A DNA stretch of 64,000 nt from Mercurialis annua (Eukaryota; Streptophyta; Magnoliopsida; Malpighiales; Euphorbiaceae), in NCBI RefSeq assembly GCF_937616625.2, contig NC_065570.1, forward strand, positions 16,192,001 to 16,256,000, read 5' to 3'. Under the pieces are notes generated by a model. The model did no database searches, was not told where the DNA came from, and saw nothing but the letters and a program-made list of their open reading frames with translations. Numbering within the stretch: position 1 is the first letter of the stretch; every line of letters starts with the position of its first letter. A program made the translations under genes and the position numbers. Positions 12,501-23,548 of this stretch are shown here, piece by piece.

Positions 12501-14455
12501 GGCAAAACGTTTGGATTTGTTTCGTAATGTTTGTAAACGTTTGGCTTAAATTGATAAAAAGGTGAAACGTTTGGATTTGTTATGTAACGTTTAGCTTAAA
12601 TCGCTAAAAAGGGGAAACGTTTGATTTGTTTCGTAAAGTTTGTAAACGTTTGGCTTAAACTGCTAAAAAGGTGAAACGCTTGGATTTGTTTCGTAACTTT
12701 TGTAAATATTTGGCTTAAATTGCAAAAAAGGTGAAAGGCTTGAATTTGTTTTGTATTCTTTGTAAACGTTTGGCTTAAATTGCTAAAAAGATGAAACGCT
12801 TGGTTTTGTTTTGTAATGTTTGTAAATGTTTGGCTTAAATCGCTAAAAAGGGGAAACGTTTGGATTTGTTTCGAAATGTTTTAAACGTTTGGTTTTGTTT
12901 CGTAACGTTTGTAAACGTTTGGCTTAAATCGCTTAAAAGGGGAAACGTTTAGATTTGTTTCGTAACGTTTGTAAACGTTTGCCTTAAATCGCTAATAAGG
13001 GGAAACGTTTGGATTAGTTTCATAAACGTTTGTGAACGTTTAACTTAAATCGCTGAAGAGGAAAACACGTTTGAATTTGTTTCGTAGCGTTTGTAAACGT
13101 TTGGCTTAAATTGCTAAACGGGGAAACGTTTGGATTTGTTTCGTAATGTTTGTAAACGTTTGGCTTAAATTGCTAAAATGGCAAAACGTTTGGATTTGTT
13201 TCGTAACGTTTGTAAACGTTTGGCTTAAATTGCTAAAAAGGTGAAACGTTTTGATTTGTTATGTAACGTTTAGCTTAAATCGCTAAAAAGGGGAAACGTT
13301 TGATTTGTTTCGTAAAGTTTGTAAACGTTTGGCTTAAACTGCTAAAAAGGTGAAACGCTTGGATTTGTTTCGTAACGTTTGTAAACGTTTGGTTTAAATT
13401 GCTAAAAAGGTGAAATATTTGGATTTGTTTCTAAACCTTTGTAAACGTTTGGCTTAAATTGCTAAAAAGGTGAAATGCTTGGATTTTCTTGTAATGTTTG
13501 TAAACGTTTGGCTTAAATTGCAAAAAAGGTGAAACGCTTGGTTTTGTTTCGTAATGTTTGTAAAGGTTTGGCTTAAATAGCTAAAAATGGGAAACGTTTG
13601 GAATTGTTTCGAAATGTTTTAAACGTTTGGTTTTGTTTCGAAACGTTTGTAAACGTTTGGCTTAAATCGCTAAAAAGGTGAAACGTTTGGATTTGTTTCG
13701 TAACATTTGTAAACGTTTGGCTTAAATCGCTAAAAAGGTGAAACGTTTGGATTTGTTTGGTAAACATTTGTAAACGTTTGGCCTAAATCGCAAAAAAAGG
13801 GAAACGTTTGGATTAGTTTCGTAAACGTTTGTAAACGTTTAACTTAAATGCTAAAAAGATGAAACGTTTGGATTTGTTTAGTAGCGTTTGTAAACGTTTG
13901 GCTTAAATTGCTAAACGGGGAAACGTTTGGATTTGTTTCGTAATGTTTGTAAACGTTTGGCTTAAATTGCTAAAATGGCAAAACGTTTGGATTTGTTTCG
14001 TAACGTTTGTAAACGTTTGGCTTAAATTGCTAAAAAGGTGAAACGTTTGGATTTGTTATGTAACGTTTAGCTTAAATCGCTAAAAAGGGGAAACGTTTGA
14101 TTTGTTTCGTAAAGTTTGTAAACGTTTGGCTTAAACTGCTAAAAAGGTGAAACGCTTGGATTTGTTTCGTAACGTTTGTAAACGTTTGGTTTAAATTGCT
14201 AAAAAGGTGAAATATTTGGATTTGTTTCTAAACCTTTGTAAACGTTTGGCTTAAATTGCTAAAAAGGTGAAATGCTTGGATTTTCTTGTAATGTTTGTAA
14301 ACGTTTGGCTTAAATTGCAAAAAAGGTGAAACGCTTGGTTTTGTTTCGTAATGTTTGTAAAGGTTTGGCTTAAATAGCTAAAAATGGGAAACGTTTGGAA
14401 TTGTTTCGAAATGTTTTAAACGTTTGGTTTTGTTTCAAAACGTTTGTAAACGTTT
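9416..14455 (+). repeat. 1,478-bp higher-order repeat array (3 copies plus a partial)
   Basis: The landmark CGCTGAAGAGG followed by ACACATTTGAA occurs at 9416, 10894 and 12372, each step 1,478 bp. A sister landmark with ACACGTTTGAA occurs at 10095, 11573 and 13051, again 1,478 bp apart. The unit is therefore itself two related halves of about 679 and 799 bp. A partial fourth copy (13850 to about 14455) follows. Copies differ at only a few positions each, for example 11927-11936 against 13400-13410. Strong similarity between copies set in a diverged array marks this as the most recently homogenised part of the satellite in the window. Confidence 0.9.
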
Positions 14456-17400
14456 GGCTTAATCGCTAAAAAGGTGAAACGTTTGGATTAGTTTCGTAAA
14501 TGTTTATAAACGTTTAACTTAAATCACTAAAAATGAGAAAACGTTTGGATTTGTTTCGTAGCGTTTGTAAACGTTTGGCTTAAATTGCTAAAACAGAGAA
14601 ACGTTTGGATTTGTTTCGTAGCATTTGTAAACGTTTGGATTTGTTTCGTAGCATTTGTAAACGTTTGGCTTAAATTGCTTAAAAGGCTAAACATTTGGAT
14701 TTGTTTCGTACCGTTTGTAAACGTTTGGCTTAAATCGCTAAAAAGAGGAAACGTTTGGATTTGTTTTGTAATGTTTGTAAATGTTTGGCTTAAATTGCTA
14801 AATAGGTGAAACGTTTGATTTGTTTCGTAACGTTTGTAAACGTTTGGCTTAAATTACTAAAAAGGTGAAACGCTTGGATTTATTTTGTAGCGTTTGTAAA
14901 CGTTTGGCTTAAATCACAAAAAAGGTGAAATTTTTGGATTTGTTTCGTAGCGTTAGTAAATGTTTGGCTTAAATCGCTGAAAATGTGAAACGCTTTGATT
15001 TGTTTCGTAACTTTTGTAAACATTTGGCTTAAATTGCTAAAAAGTTGAAAGGCTTGGATTTGTTTTGTAATCTTTGTAAACGTTTGGCTTAAATTGTTAA
15101 AAAGATGAAATGCTTGGTTTTGTTTCGTAAAGTTTGTAAATGTTTGGCTTAATTCGCTAAAAAGGGGAAATGTTTGGATTTGTTTCCAAATTTTTTAATC
15201 GTTTGGTTGTGTTTCGTAATATTTGTAAACGTTTGGCTTAAATCGCCAAAAAGGTGAAACGTTTAGATTTGTTTTGTAACGTTTGTAAACGTTTGGCTTA
15301 AATCGCTAAAAGGGGAAACGTTTGGATTTGTTGCATAACGTTTGTAAACGTTTGGCTTAAATTGCTAAAAAGGTGAAACGCTTGGATTTGTTTTGTGACG
15401 TTTGAAAACGTTTGGCTTAAATTGCCATAAAGGTGAAACGCTTGGTTTTGTTTCGTAACATTTGTAAACGTTTAGCTTAAATCGCTTAAAACGGAAAACG
15501 TTTGTATTTGTTTCGTAATATTTTAAACGTTTGGCTTAAATCGCTAAAAGGGTGAAACATTTGGATTTTTGGTAACGTGTGTAATCGTTTGGCTTAAATC
15601 GCTAAAAAGGTGAAACGTTTGGATTTGTTTCGTAATGTTTGTAAACGTTTGGCTTAAATCATTAAAAAGGTGAAAAGTTTGGATTTGTTTTGTAAACTTT
15701 TGTAAACGTTTGGCTTAAATCGCTAAAAAGATGAAACGTTAGGATTAGTTTCGTAAACGTTTGTTAACGTTTAACTTAAATCGCTCAAAAGGTTAAACGT
15801 TTCGATTTGTTTCGTAGCATTTGTAAGCGTCTGGCTTAAATTGCTAAAAATGGAAAACGTTTGGATTTGTTTCGTAGCGTTTGTAAACGTTTGACTTAAA
15901 TTGCTAAAAAGGCGAAACGTTTGGATCTCTTTCGTAATGTTTGTAAACGTTTGGCTTAAATAGCTAAAAAGGTTAAACGTTTGTAAATGTTTGGCTTAAA
16001 TCGCTAAAAATGAGAAACGTTTGGATTTGTTTCGAAATGTTTTAAATGGTTGGTTTGTAAACGTTTTGCTTGAATCGCAAAAAAGGTGATACGTTTGGAT
16101 TTGTTTCGTAACGTTTTTAAACGTTTGGCTTAAATCGCTAAAAAGACGAAACATTCGGATTTGTTTCGTAGCTTTTGTAAACATTTGGCTTAAATCGCTA
16201 AAAAGGTGAAACGTTCAGATTTGTTTCGTAGATTTGTAAATGTTTGGCTTAAATCGCTAAAAAGGTGAAACATTAAGATTTGTTTTGTACCTTTTGTAAA
16301 CGTTTGGCTTAAATCGCTAAATAGGTGAAACGTTTGGATTTTTTCGTAACGTTTGTAAACGTGTTGCTTAAATTGCTAAAATGGTGAAACGCTTGGATTT
16401 GTTTCGAAACATTTGTAAACGTTGGCTGAAATTGCTAAAAAGGTGAAACGCTAGGATTTGTTTCGTTATGTTTGTAAATATTTGGCTTAAATTGCAAAAA
16501 AGGTGAAACACTTGGTTTTGTTGTGTAACGTTTGTAAACGTTTGGCTTAAATTGCTAAATACGTGAAATGTTTGGATTTGTTTCGTAACGTTTGTAAACG
16601 TTTGGCTTCAATCGCTAAAAAGGTGAAACGTTTGGATTTGTTTCGTAGCGTTTGTAAACATTTGGCTTAAATCGCTAAAAAGTTGAAAGGTTTGGATTTG
16701 TTTCGTAACGTTTTAAACGTTTGGCTTAAATCGCTAAAATGGGGAAACATTTGGATTTGTTTCATAACGTTTGTAAACGTTTGGCTTAAATCGCTGAAAA
16801 GGTGAAACGTTTAGTTTTGTTTTGTAACATTTGTTAACGTACGGCTTTGATCTCTAAAAAGGTGAAACAGTTGGATTTTTTTCGTAACGTTTGTAAACTT
16901 TTTGCTTTAATTGCTAAAAAGGTGAAATGCTTGGATTTCTTTCATTACGTTTGTAAAAGTTTGGCTTAAATTGCTAAAAAGGTGAAACGCTTGAATTTGT
17001 TTCGTAACATTTGTAAATGATTTGTTTTGTTTCGTAACGTTTGTAAACGGTTAGCTTAAATCGCTAAAAAGGTGAAACGTTTGGATTTGTTTCGTAACGT
17101 TTTTAAACGTTTGGCTTAAGTTCTAAAAAGGTGAAACGTTTGGATTTGTTTCGTAACGTTTGTAAACTTTTGGCTTAAATCGCTAAAAAGGTGAAACGTT
17201 TTGATTAGTTTCGTAGTGTTTGTACTTTAGATTTTTTTCATAACATTTGTAAACGTTTTGCTTAAATTGCTATAAAAGGGGAAACATTTGTTTTGTTTCG
17301 TAATGTTTGTAAACATTTGGCTTAAATTGGTGAAAAGGTGAAACGCTTGGATTTGTTTCGTAACCTTTGTAAACGTTTTTCTTAAATTGGTAAAAAGGTG

Positions 17401-18111
17401 AAACATTTGGATTTGTTTCGTTACGTTTGTAAACGTTTGGCTTAAATTGCTAAAAAGGTGAAACGCTTGAATTTGTTTTGTATCGTTTTAAAACTTTTGG
17501 CTTAAATTGCTAAAAAGGTTAAACGCTTGGTTTTGTTTCGTAACGTTTGTAAACGTTTGGCTAAAATCGCTAAAAACGGGAAATGTTTGGATTTGTTTCG
17601 TAATGTTTGAAACGTTTGGTTTTGTTTCGTAACGTTTGTAAACGTGGCTTCAATCGCTAAAAAGGTGAAACGTTTGGATTTCTTTCGTAACGTTTGTAAA
17701 CATTTGGCTTAAATTGCTAAAAAGGTGAAACGTTTGTATTTGATTCGTAACGTTTGTAAATATATGGCTTAAATCGCTAAAAAGGTGAAATTTTTCGATT
17801 TGTTTCGTAAACGTTTGTAAATGTGTGGCTTAAATGCTAAAAAGGTGAAACGTTTGGATTAGTTTCGGAAACGTTTTTAAACGTTTAACTTAAATAGCTA
17901 AAAAGGTGAAACATTTGAATTTGTTTCGTATCATTTGTAAACTTTTGGCTTAAATTGCTAAAAAGGGGAAGCGTTTGGATTTGTTTGGTAGTGTTTGTAG
18001 ACGTTTGCCTTAAATTGCTAAAAAGGAGAAATGTTTGAATTTGTTTCGTAACGTTTGTAAATATTTGGCTTAAATCGCTAAAAAGGTGAAACTTTTGGAT
18101 TTGTTTCGTAA

Positions 18112-18116
18112 CGTTT
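18112..18116. repeat. Target site duplication (left), CGTTT
   Basis: CGTTT directly precedes the TGTCACGACC terminus and is repeated at 28309-28313 directly after the other terminus. Removing the element and one copy restores a normal satellite monomer in register. Five bases is the usual target duplication of Ty3/Gypsy integrases. Confidence 0.95.
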
Positions 18117-20508
18117 TGTCACGACCCAATTTCATGGATCGCGACCGGCGCTAGGGTATGGGTATGGTCGTACCAAAACCCGTAGCAAGCCTCGCGGAAA
18201 ACCATTTAATCAAAATAAACCTGCAAGAAAACCAATGCTCGGGGGCAACCGAGACTTCAACCTAAGTCTAACAACTTATATAACAATTCTATTACAACCA
18301 ATTGATAATATTCCAAAACTAGAAACATGCCTCATAAATCAATAATCCAATGTAACATGTCAACGTATAAATAACTTAACAGTCGTACCACAACGACAAA
18401 CCAAAGTATAATAATAAAGACAACTAGTTCTACTGCGGTCTAAGAAGTGAAACAGTTGACTAGTCTGATAATATAAAAAGACCTCCGAGGAACCAAAAGA
18501 TCGGAGATGACCAACGCTCTCAAAATCATAAACCTGGAAAAGTTTGGAAAGCAACGGGGTCAGATATACTGAGATGAGTTCATAATGTTATTTACATTTA
18601 TTAAGATTAAAACCTTAAAACAAATCCTTTTATACTAATATATATATTTGATTGTGGAAGACAGTATTGAAATGAAATCCCAAAGTAGGTGTGACGTATC
18701 ATCACCAAATCCCAAAGTAGACGGGAACAAATCCTCGTCGATCCCAAAGTAGGCTAGACATTAGTCTGCCGATCCCAAAGTACTTACCGGTGCACACAGT
18801 CCCGATACAAGCTTATCGAGTAGCTCGTTTCAATCCAGATCCATAATCCTTAAAACAGTTCACAAACATTTGATATACTAAAATAATTTGCGGTACTTAA
18901 TAAAGCGGTAAATAACACTATAAACTCACTGCTTGCGTATCCACGTGAATATCTTGGCAAACAGCTAACCCTGAGCGGACTCCGAAGCACGAACAGACGA
19001 CGGGTCTAAAACATGGTATAAGTTAAAATTCAATCAACCCCTAACTCTAAGATTACTAGACACCACATAGGACTAGTATCTCAAACACAACCAAACACAA
19101 CCAAAGTAATCAAACATAACCAACGCATTATCATAACCAAAGTATACCATATAACAAGTTAGGCAAATTAAGCTTAGATGAGTTCTTATCTTTAAAACAA
19201 AACCAAAGTCCCTTCATAGCTTAAATGCTTTATTTAAAATAAAGAGATTTCCCAAAGTAGTGTGTTAGCCTCAACTGCAGTATAGCTCAACAACACATGT
19301 CGGAAGACCACGTCTAATCCGACCCATCCATAAACCAAAGTTTAAAACCAAAGTCTTAAGTAAATCCTTAAATGAAACCAAAGTATTTTTAAATAAGAAC
19401 TCATACCTAACTTAATACTACCACGAACACCAAAGTAACAAATCAATTACCTTGCCAACACTTGACAAGTACACCCAAAGTATAGTTGTTGGAATCAACC
19501 TTCTTTAACATCACAAATAAATTTCCAGCTTTTAATTAATTACTCAAAACAGTTTTTAACTCAAATACTTAATCCATTTGTTATACTAAATCAATTAGGC
19601 AATTTACCCAAACCATTTAAAGTAGCATTAGCCATCTAACAACCTATGATTCATATTTACCAAATTTCCAGATTTTATATCATAAGAAAAACAGAATTTA
19701 AATCCATTTATAAACCAATTCTTTCATGCCATTAATCGAAACCACCAATCTCAAGGCCATCTAGAATAATCATCCAAGGTATAACAATCACAACACCATA
19801 GAATGAAATCTCAGATTATAAACAATCACAAAACAGAATATAATCACAAACCACCCAAAGTATCGATTTCAAATCGAGCCACAACAATCACAACACACCA
19901 ATATAAGGGATTAATCCACTAACCTCTTGAGATAGATTAAGGTCAACAATCAATGGAAAACCCAGAAAATATAATTCCAAAATCAGCCTACAAACAAACC
20001 ATACGATAGCTAAAGATCACCCAACTCAATTATATGATAAAACACTAATTAAACCTTAAGGAAATGATTAGAATACTTACTAATGATCACCAATGGGTTA
20101 GGAATAGCTAGGATATGAATTTCAGAGAGTATAGGCCGTTCTAGGGTTTTAGAAAACGAGAGAAATGAATTTAGGTCGCTTAAGGGGTCTATTTATAGAA
20201 ATCAGCGAACTGAACAGTGCACGAGTCGCGCCCGCTACACTTCCATCGCGCCCGTGAAACATGAATCGCGCCCGTGATGAATGAATCATCGCGCCCGCGA
20301 AAAGCTACTGCCTCCGAAGAAAAATTGAGATTTTGAAAATGAAATCGAAAACGTTTCAAACTCCAAGGTTACTTCTAATACACCTTAAAACACATTTTAA
20401 AAGGTTTGGAACATTCGAACCGCGAACCGAAGTGGTCGAACCACTCAAACGAACCCAAAGTACCGTTTAGGCCTAACGAAACTAGTCGGAAAAATACGGG
20501 ATGTTACA
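18117..20508 (-). repeat. 3' LTR of the Tekay-like element
   Basis: This 2,392-bp repeat is the downstream LTR relative to transcription. On the minus strand it begins TGTAACATCCCG and ends GGGTCGTGACA. It matches 25917-28308 except at five sites. It contains 13 exact copies of CCAAAGTA (plus-strand reading), at 18401, 18680, 18712, 18744, 18775, 19101, 19137, 19252, 19378, 19430, 19475, 19855 and 20455. It also holds four TCGCGCCCG repeats and a TATA box at 20189-20198. No gene is seen inside it; a 64-codon frame at 18360-18554 has no recognisable product. Confidence 0.96.
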
Positions 20509-20520
20509 TTCTCCCCAACT
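20509..20520 (-). other. Polypurine tract
   Basis: On the minus strand AGTTGGGGAGAA abuts the 3' LTR start TGTAACATCC. Such a purine run primes plus-strand DNA synthesis during reverse transcription. Position and composition are as expected. Confidence 0.85.
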
Positions 20521-20683
20521 TAAAAACAAAATCGTCCTCGATTTTAAAACAACGAAACTAAGCCCAAACTCAAGTAAACACACCAAAGTAACTCATATAA
20601 AACATGCCCAAGGTAAAACACAATCAATTTCCCAAAGTAGCAGCACAACTCAAAACACAAAACAACCACAAACCCAACGTACC

Positions 20684-23548
20684 TCAAGGAAAAAGGAAAG
20701 GATAACGATTACGCATATCGGACTCCGTCTCCCAAGTGCATTCTTCGACCGAGTGATTTCGCCACAGAACCTTGACCATCGGAATCTCCTTGTTCCGCAA
20801 CTTACGCACTTGCGTATCAACAACTTCGACAGGCTGTTCCTCATAAGACAGCTCTTGGTCAATCTCGACACTCTGTGGTACTATCACTTGCGAAGGATCC
20901 GAAACGCACTTCCGCAACATTGAGATATGGAATACCGGATGCACCAACGACATATCTGGCGGCAAAGCCAAACGATAAGCAACTGCTCCAACTCTCTCTA
21001 TGATCTCATAAGGACCAACGAACCTCGGTGCCAACTTTCCCTTAACACCAAAACGCACAACGCCCTTCATAGGCGAAACTCGAAGAAACACAAAATCGCC
21101 AACTTGAAACTCGAAATCCTTCCGCTTAAGATCAACATAACTTTTGTGCCGACTGAAAGAAGTCTCAAGCCTACGCTTGATCAAAGGTACCTTCTCAGAG
21201 GTAATCTGGATGATCTCAGCTCCAGAAAGTTTACGCTCGCCGACCTCTTCCCAACAAATAGGAGATCGACACTTGCGCCCATACAATGCCTCATATGGTG
21301 CCATCTCGATACTAGCGTGGTAACTGTTATTATAGGAAAACTCAATCAAAGGCAAATGAGTATCCCAGCTACCCTGAAAATCCAGAACACACATTCTGAG
21401 CATATCCTCCAAAGTCTGAATCGTCCTCTCAGACTGACCGTCAGTCTGAGGATGAAATGCAGTACTGAAATCCAACCTCGTGCCCAAAGATTCCTGCATC
21501 GCCTTCCAAAATCGAGAGGTGAAAACTGAACCTCTGTCCGAAACTATCGACACTGGTACACCATGGAGACTAACAATCCGATCGATGTACAATTGTGCCA
21601 ACTTCGAAGCCTGATAAGAAACCTTGATCGGTAAGAAGTGAGCTGACTTGGTCAAACGGTCAACTATCACCCAAATCGAATCATACCCCTGCCGGGTACG
21701 TGGTAAACCAACCACAAAATCCATAGCGATCCGCTCCCATTTCCACTCTGGAATAGGTAGCGGTTGCAGATATCCAAACGGTCTCTGATGTTCTAACTTC
21801 ACTTGCTGGCAAGTCAAACACTTAGACACAAACTCTGCAACATCCTTTTTCATACCGCTCCACCAGTACGTACCTTTGAGATCATGATACATCTTGGTAG
21901 AACCCGGATGAACACTGTAAGCTGACTTGTGCGCTTCCTCCAGAATCTGGTCTCTCAAATCATCCGAATCTGGAACACACAGTCGAGAACCGTACCTGAG
22001 AATTCCATCTGCCAGAACAAACTCGGAATTTCCATTCAGATGGATCTCATCCATAATCCGTTTCAATTGTGGATCCTCAGCTTGTGAAGCTTTGATCCTA
22101 TCAATCAAAACTGGTTGCACTTGCAACTGTGCCAACAAACAACCTTTCTGCGAAACCTGAAATCGGTATCCCGAAGCTAACAGACTATGCCACTCACGAA
22201 CCATGGGTCTCCGCCCAACCTCAGAAATATGGGCCAAACTGCCCGAAGATTTGCGACTCAACGCATCGGCTACCACATTAGCCTTACCCGGATGGTACTG
22301 AATAGAACAATCGTAGTCTTTCAGTAACTCCAACCATCTCCGCTGCCTTAGATTCAACTCCCGCTGATCAAAGATGTACTTCAGACTCTTATGATCAGTA
22401 AAGATCTCGCAAGTCGCACCGTACAAATAATGCCTCCAAATTTTGAGAGCAAAAACCACAGCAGCCAACTCCAGATCATGAGTAGGATAATTCACCTCAT
22501 GCTTCTTCAGCTGGCGAGAAGCATAGGCAATCACCTTACCATGTTGCATCAGAACACAATCCAAACCGATACGAGAAGCATCACAATACACGGTGAATCC
22601 CTCGATGCCAGATGGCAAAGCCAACACAGGTGCTGTAGTTAAAATCTCTTTGAGCTTCTCGAAGCTCGCCTCACACTTATCAGTCCACTCAAACTTAACA
22701 CCTTTCTGTGTCAGTTTAGTCATCGGTGCAGATATTCTGGAGAAATCTTGCACGAACCGACGATAGTAGCCAGCTAACCCAAGAAAACTTCTGATCTCGG
22801 TAACTGATCTCGGCCTCTGCCAATCCATGACTGCCTCAATTTTCTTCGGATCAACCTTGATTCCCTCCTTAGACACCACGTGTCCTAAGAAAGTAACATG
22901 ATCCATCCAGAATTCACACTTCGAGAACTTAGCATACAGTTGATGCTCACGCAAAGTCTGCAGTATTGTTCTCAAGTGAAAAGCATGCTCCTCCTCACTC
23001 CGAGAGTAAATCAATATGTCATCAATAAACACAATAACGAACTGATCCAGAAACGGCTTGAATACCCGGTTCATCATATCCATAAACGCTGCTGGTGCGT
23101 TAGTCAACCCAAAAGACATGACCAGAAATTCGAAATGCCCATAACGCGTTCTGAAAGCAGTCTTAGGCACATCGACGTCTCGAATCCGAAGTTGATGATA
23201 TCCGGATCTCAAGTCAATCTTGGAAAAACATTTCGCCCCTTGCAATTGGTCGAACAAATCATCAATGCGAGGAAGAGGGTATTTATTCTTGATAGTAACT
23301 TTGTTCAGCTGTCTGTAATCAATACACAACCGAAAAGACCCATCCTTCTTCTTGACAAACAACACCGGAGCACCCCACGGGGAAGTACTTGGTCTGATAA
23401 AACCACAATCCAGTAATTCCTGTAACTGCTCTTTCAACTCTTTCAGCTCAGCAGGAGCCATTCGATACGGAGGTATCGAAATAGGAGCTGTTCCAGGAGC
23501 AACATCGATACAGAACTCAATGTCTCGATCAGGTGGTAATCCAGGTAA
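20684..23548 (-). CDS. RT-RNase H-integrase-chromodomain segment of pol
   Basis: The frame is open from directly after the UAG; residue numbers here count from the ATG at 23461 (925 residues). RT spans about 15-190 with the active-site F-I-D-D at 145-148. RNase H shows D294, E331, D356 and D399. Integrase has an H518-H526-C548-C551 zinc finger and the D581, D642, E678 triad, with exactly 35 residues between the last two. The carboxyl end, about 871-924, is a Tekay-type chromodomain containing [16 protein letters not shown], expected to bind modified histone tails and direct integration to heterochromatin. All catalytic residues are present. One oddity is GLD at 299-301 where relatives usually have GLG. 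The terminal stop is UGA at 20684-20686. Confidence 0.95.
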   Translation of the reverse strand, partial: LPGLPPDRDIEFCIDVAPGTAPISIPPYRMAPAELKELKEQLQELLDCGFIRPSTSPWGAPVLFVKKKDGSFRLCIDYRQLNKVTIKNKYPLPRIDDLFDQLQGAKCFSKIDLRSGYHQLRIRDVDVPKTAFRTRYGHFEFLVMSFGLTNAPAAFMDMMNRVFKPFLDQFVIVFIDDILIYSRSEEEHAFHLRTILQTLREHQLYAKFSKCEFWMDHVTFLGHVVSKEGIKVDPKKIEAVMDWQRPRSVTEIRSFLGLAGYYRRFVQDFSRISAPMTKLTQKGVKFEWTDKCEASFEKLKEILTTAPVLALPSGIEGFTVYCDASRIGLDCVLMQHGKVIAYASRQLKKHEVNYPTHDLELAAVVFALKIWRHYLYGATCEIFTDHKSLKYIFDQRELNLRQRRWLELLKDYDCSIQYHPGKANVVADALSRKSSGSLAHISEVGRRPMVREWHSLLASGYRFQVSQKGCLLAQLQVQPVLIDRIKASQAEDPQLKRIMDEIHLNGNSEFVLADGILRYGSRLCVPDSDDLRDQILEEAHKSAYSVHPGSTKMYHDLKGTYWWSGMKKDVAEFVSKCLTCQQVKLEHQRPFGYLQPLPIPEWKWERIAMDFVVGLPRTRQGYDSIWVIVDRLTKSAHFLPIKVSYQASKLAQLYIDRIVSLHGVPVSIVSDRGSVFTSRFWKAMQESLGTRLDFSTAFHPQTDGQSERTIQTLEDMLRMCVLDFQGSWDTHLPLIEFSYNNSYHASIEMAPYEALYGRKCRSPICWEEVGERKLSGAEIIQITSEKVPLIKRRLETSFSRHKSYVDLKRKDFEFQVGDFVFLRVSPMKGVVRFGVKGKLAPRFVGPYEIIERVGAVAYRLALPPDMSLVHPVFHISMLRKCVSDPSQVIVPQSVEIDQELSYEEQPVEVVDTQVRKLRNKEIPMVKVLWRNHSVEECTWETESDMRNRYPFLFP

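Larger units (their letters stand above)
1..18116 (+). repeat. 60-bp tandem satellite array, first block
   Basis: About 300 head-to-tail copies of a 60-bp AT-rich monomer. The consensus begins GTTTGTAAACGTTTGGCTTA, continues through a CGCTAAAAAGGTG segment and ends ATTTGTTTCGTAAC; a clean example lies around 2041-2100. Monomers differ by scattered substitutions and 1-2 base indels, and some are shortened to about 30-37 bp, for example near 10650-10680. Each monomer carries the core AAACGTTTGG twice, exactly 30 bp apart, and a 7-bp inverted repeat AACGTTT-GT-AAACGTT. Because 60 is a multiple of three, some frames stay open and translate to a 20-residue repeat; these are not genes. Plant satellites of this kind usually form constitutive heterochromatin at pericentromeres, subtelomeres or knobs, but nothing here fixes the chromosomal position. 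Confidence 0.97.

Noticed and set aside
1..18116. CRISPR-like array of regularly spaced repeats
   Set aside because: The whole 60-bp unit is repeated with no unique spacers, no leader and no cas genes, and the context is a plant satellite.
18360..18554. 64-codon minus-strand frame in each Tekay-like LTR (also 26160-26354)
   Set aside because: It is identical only because the LTRs are identical. It has no recognisable motif and lies in the untranslated R/U5 part.
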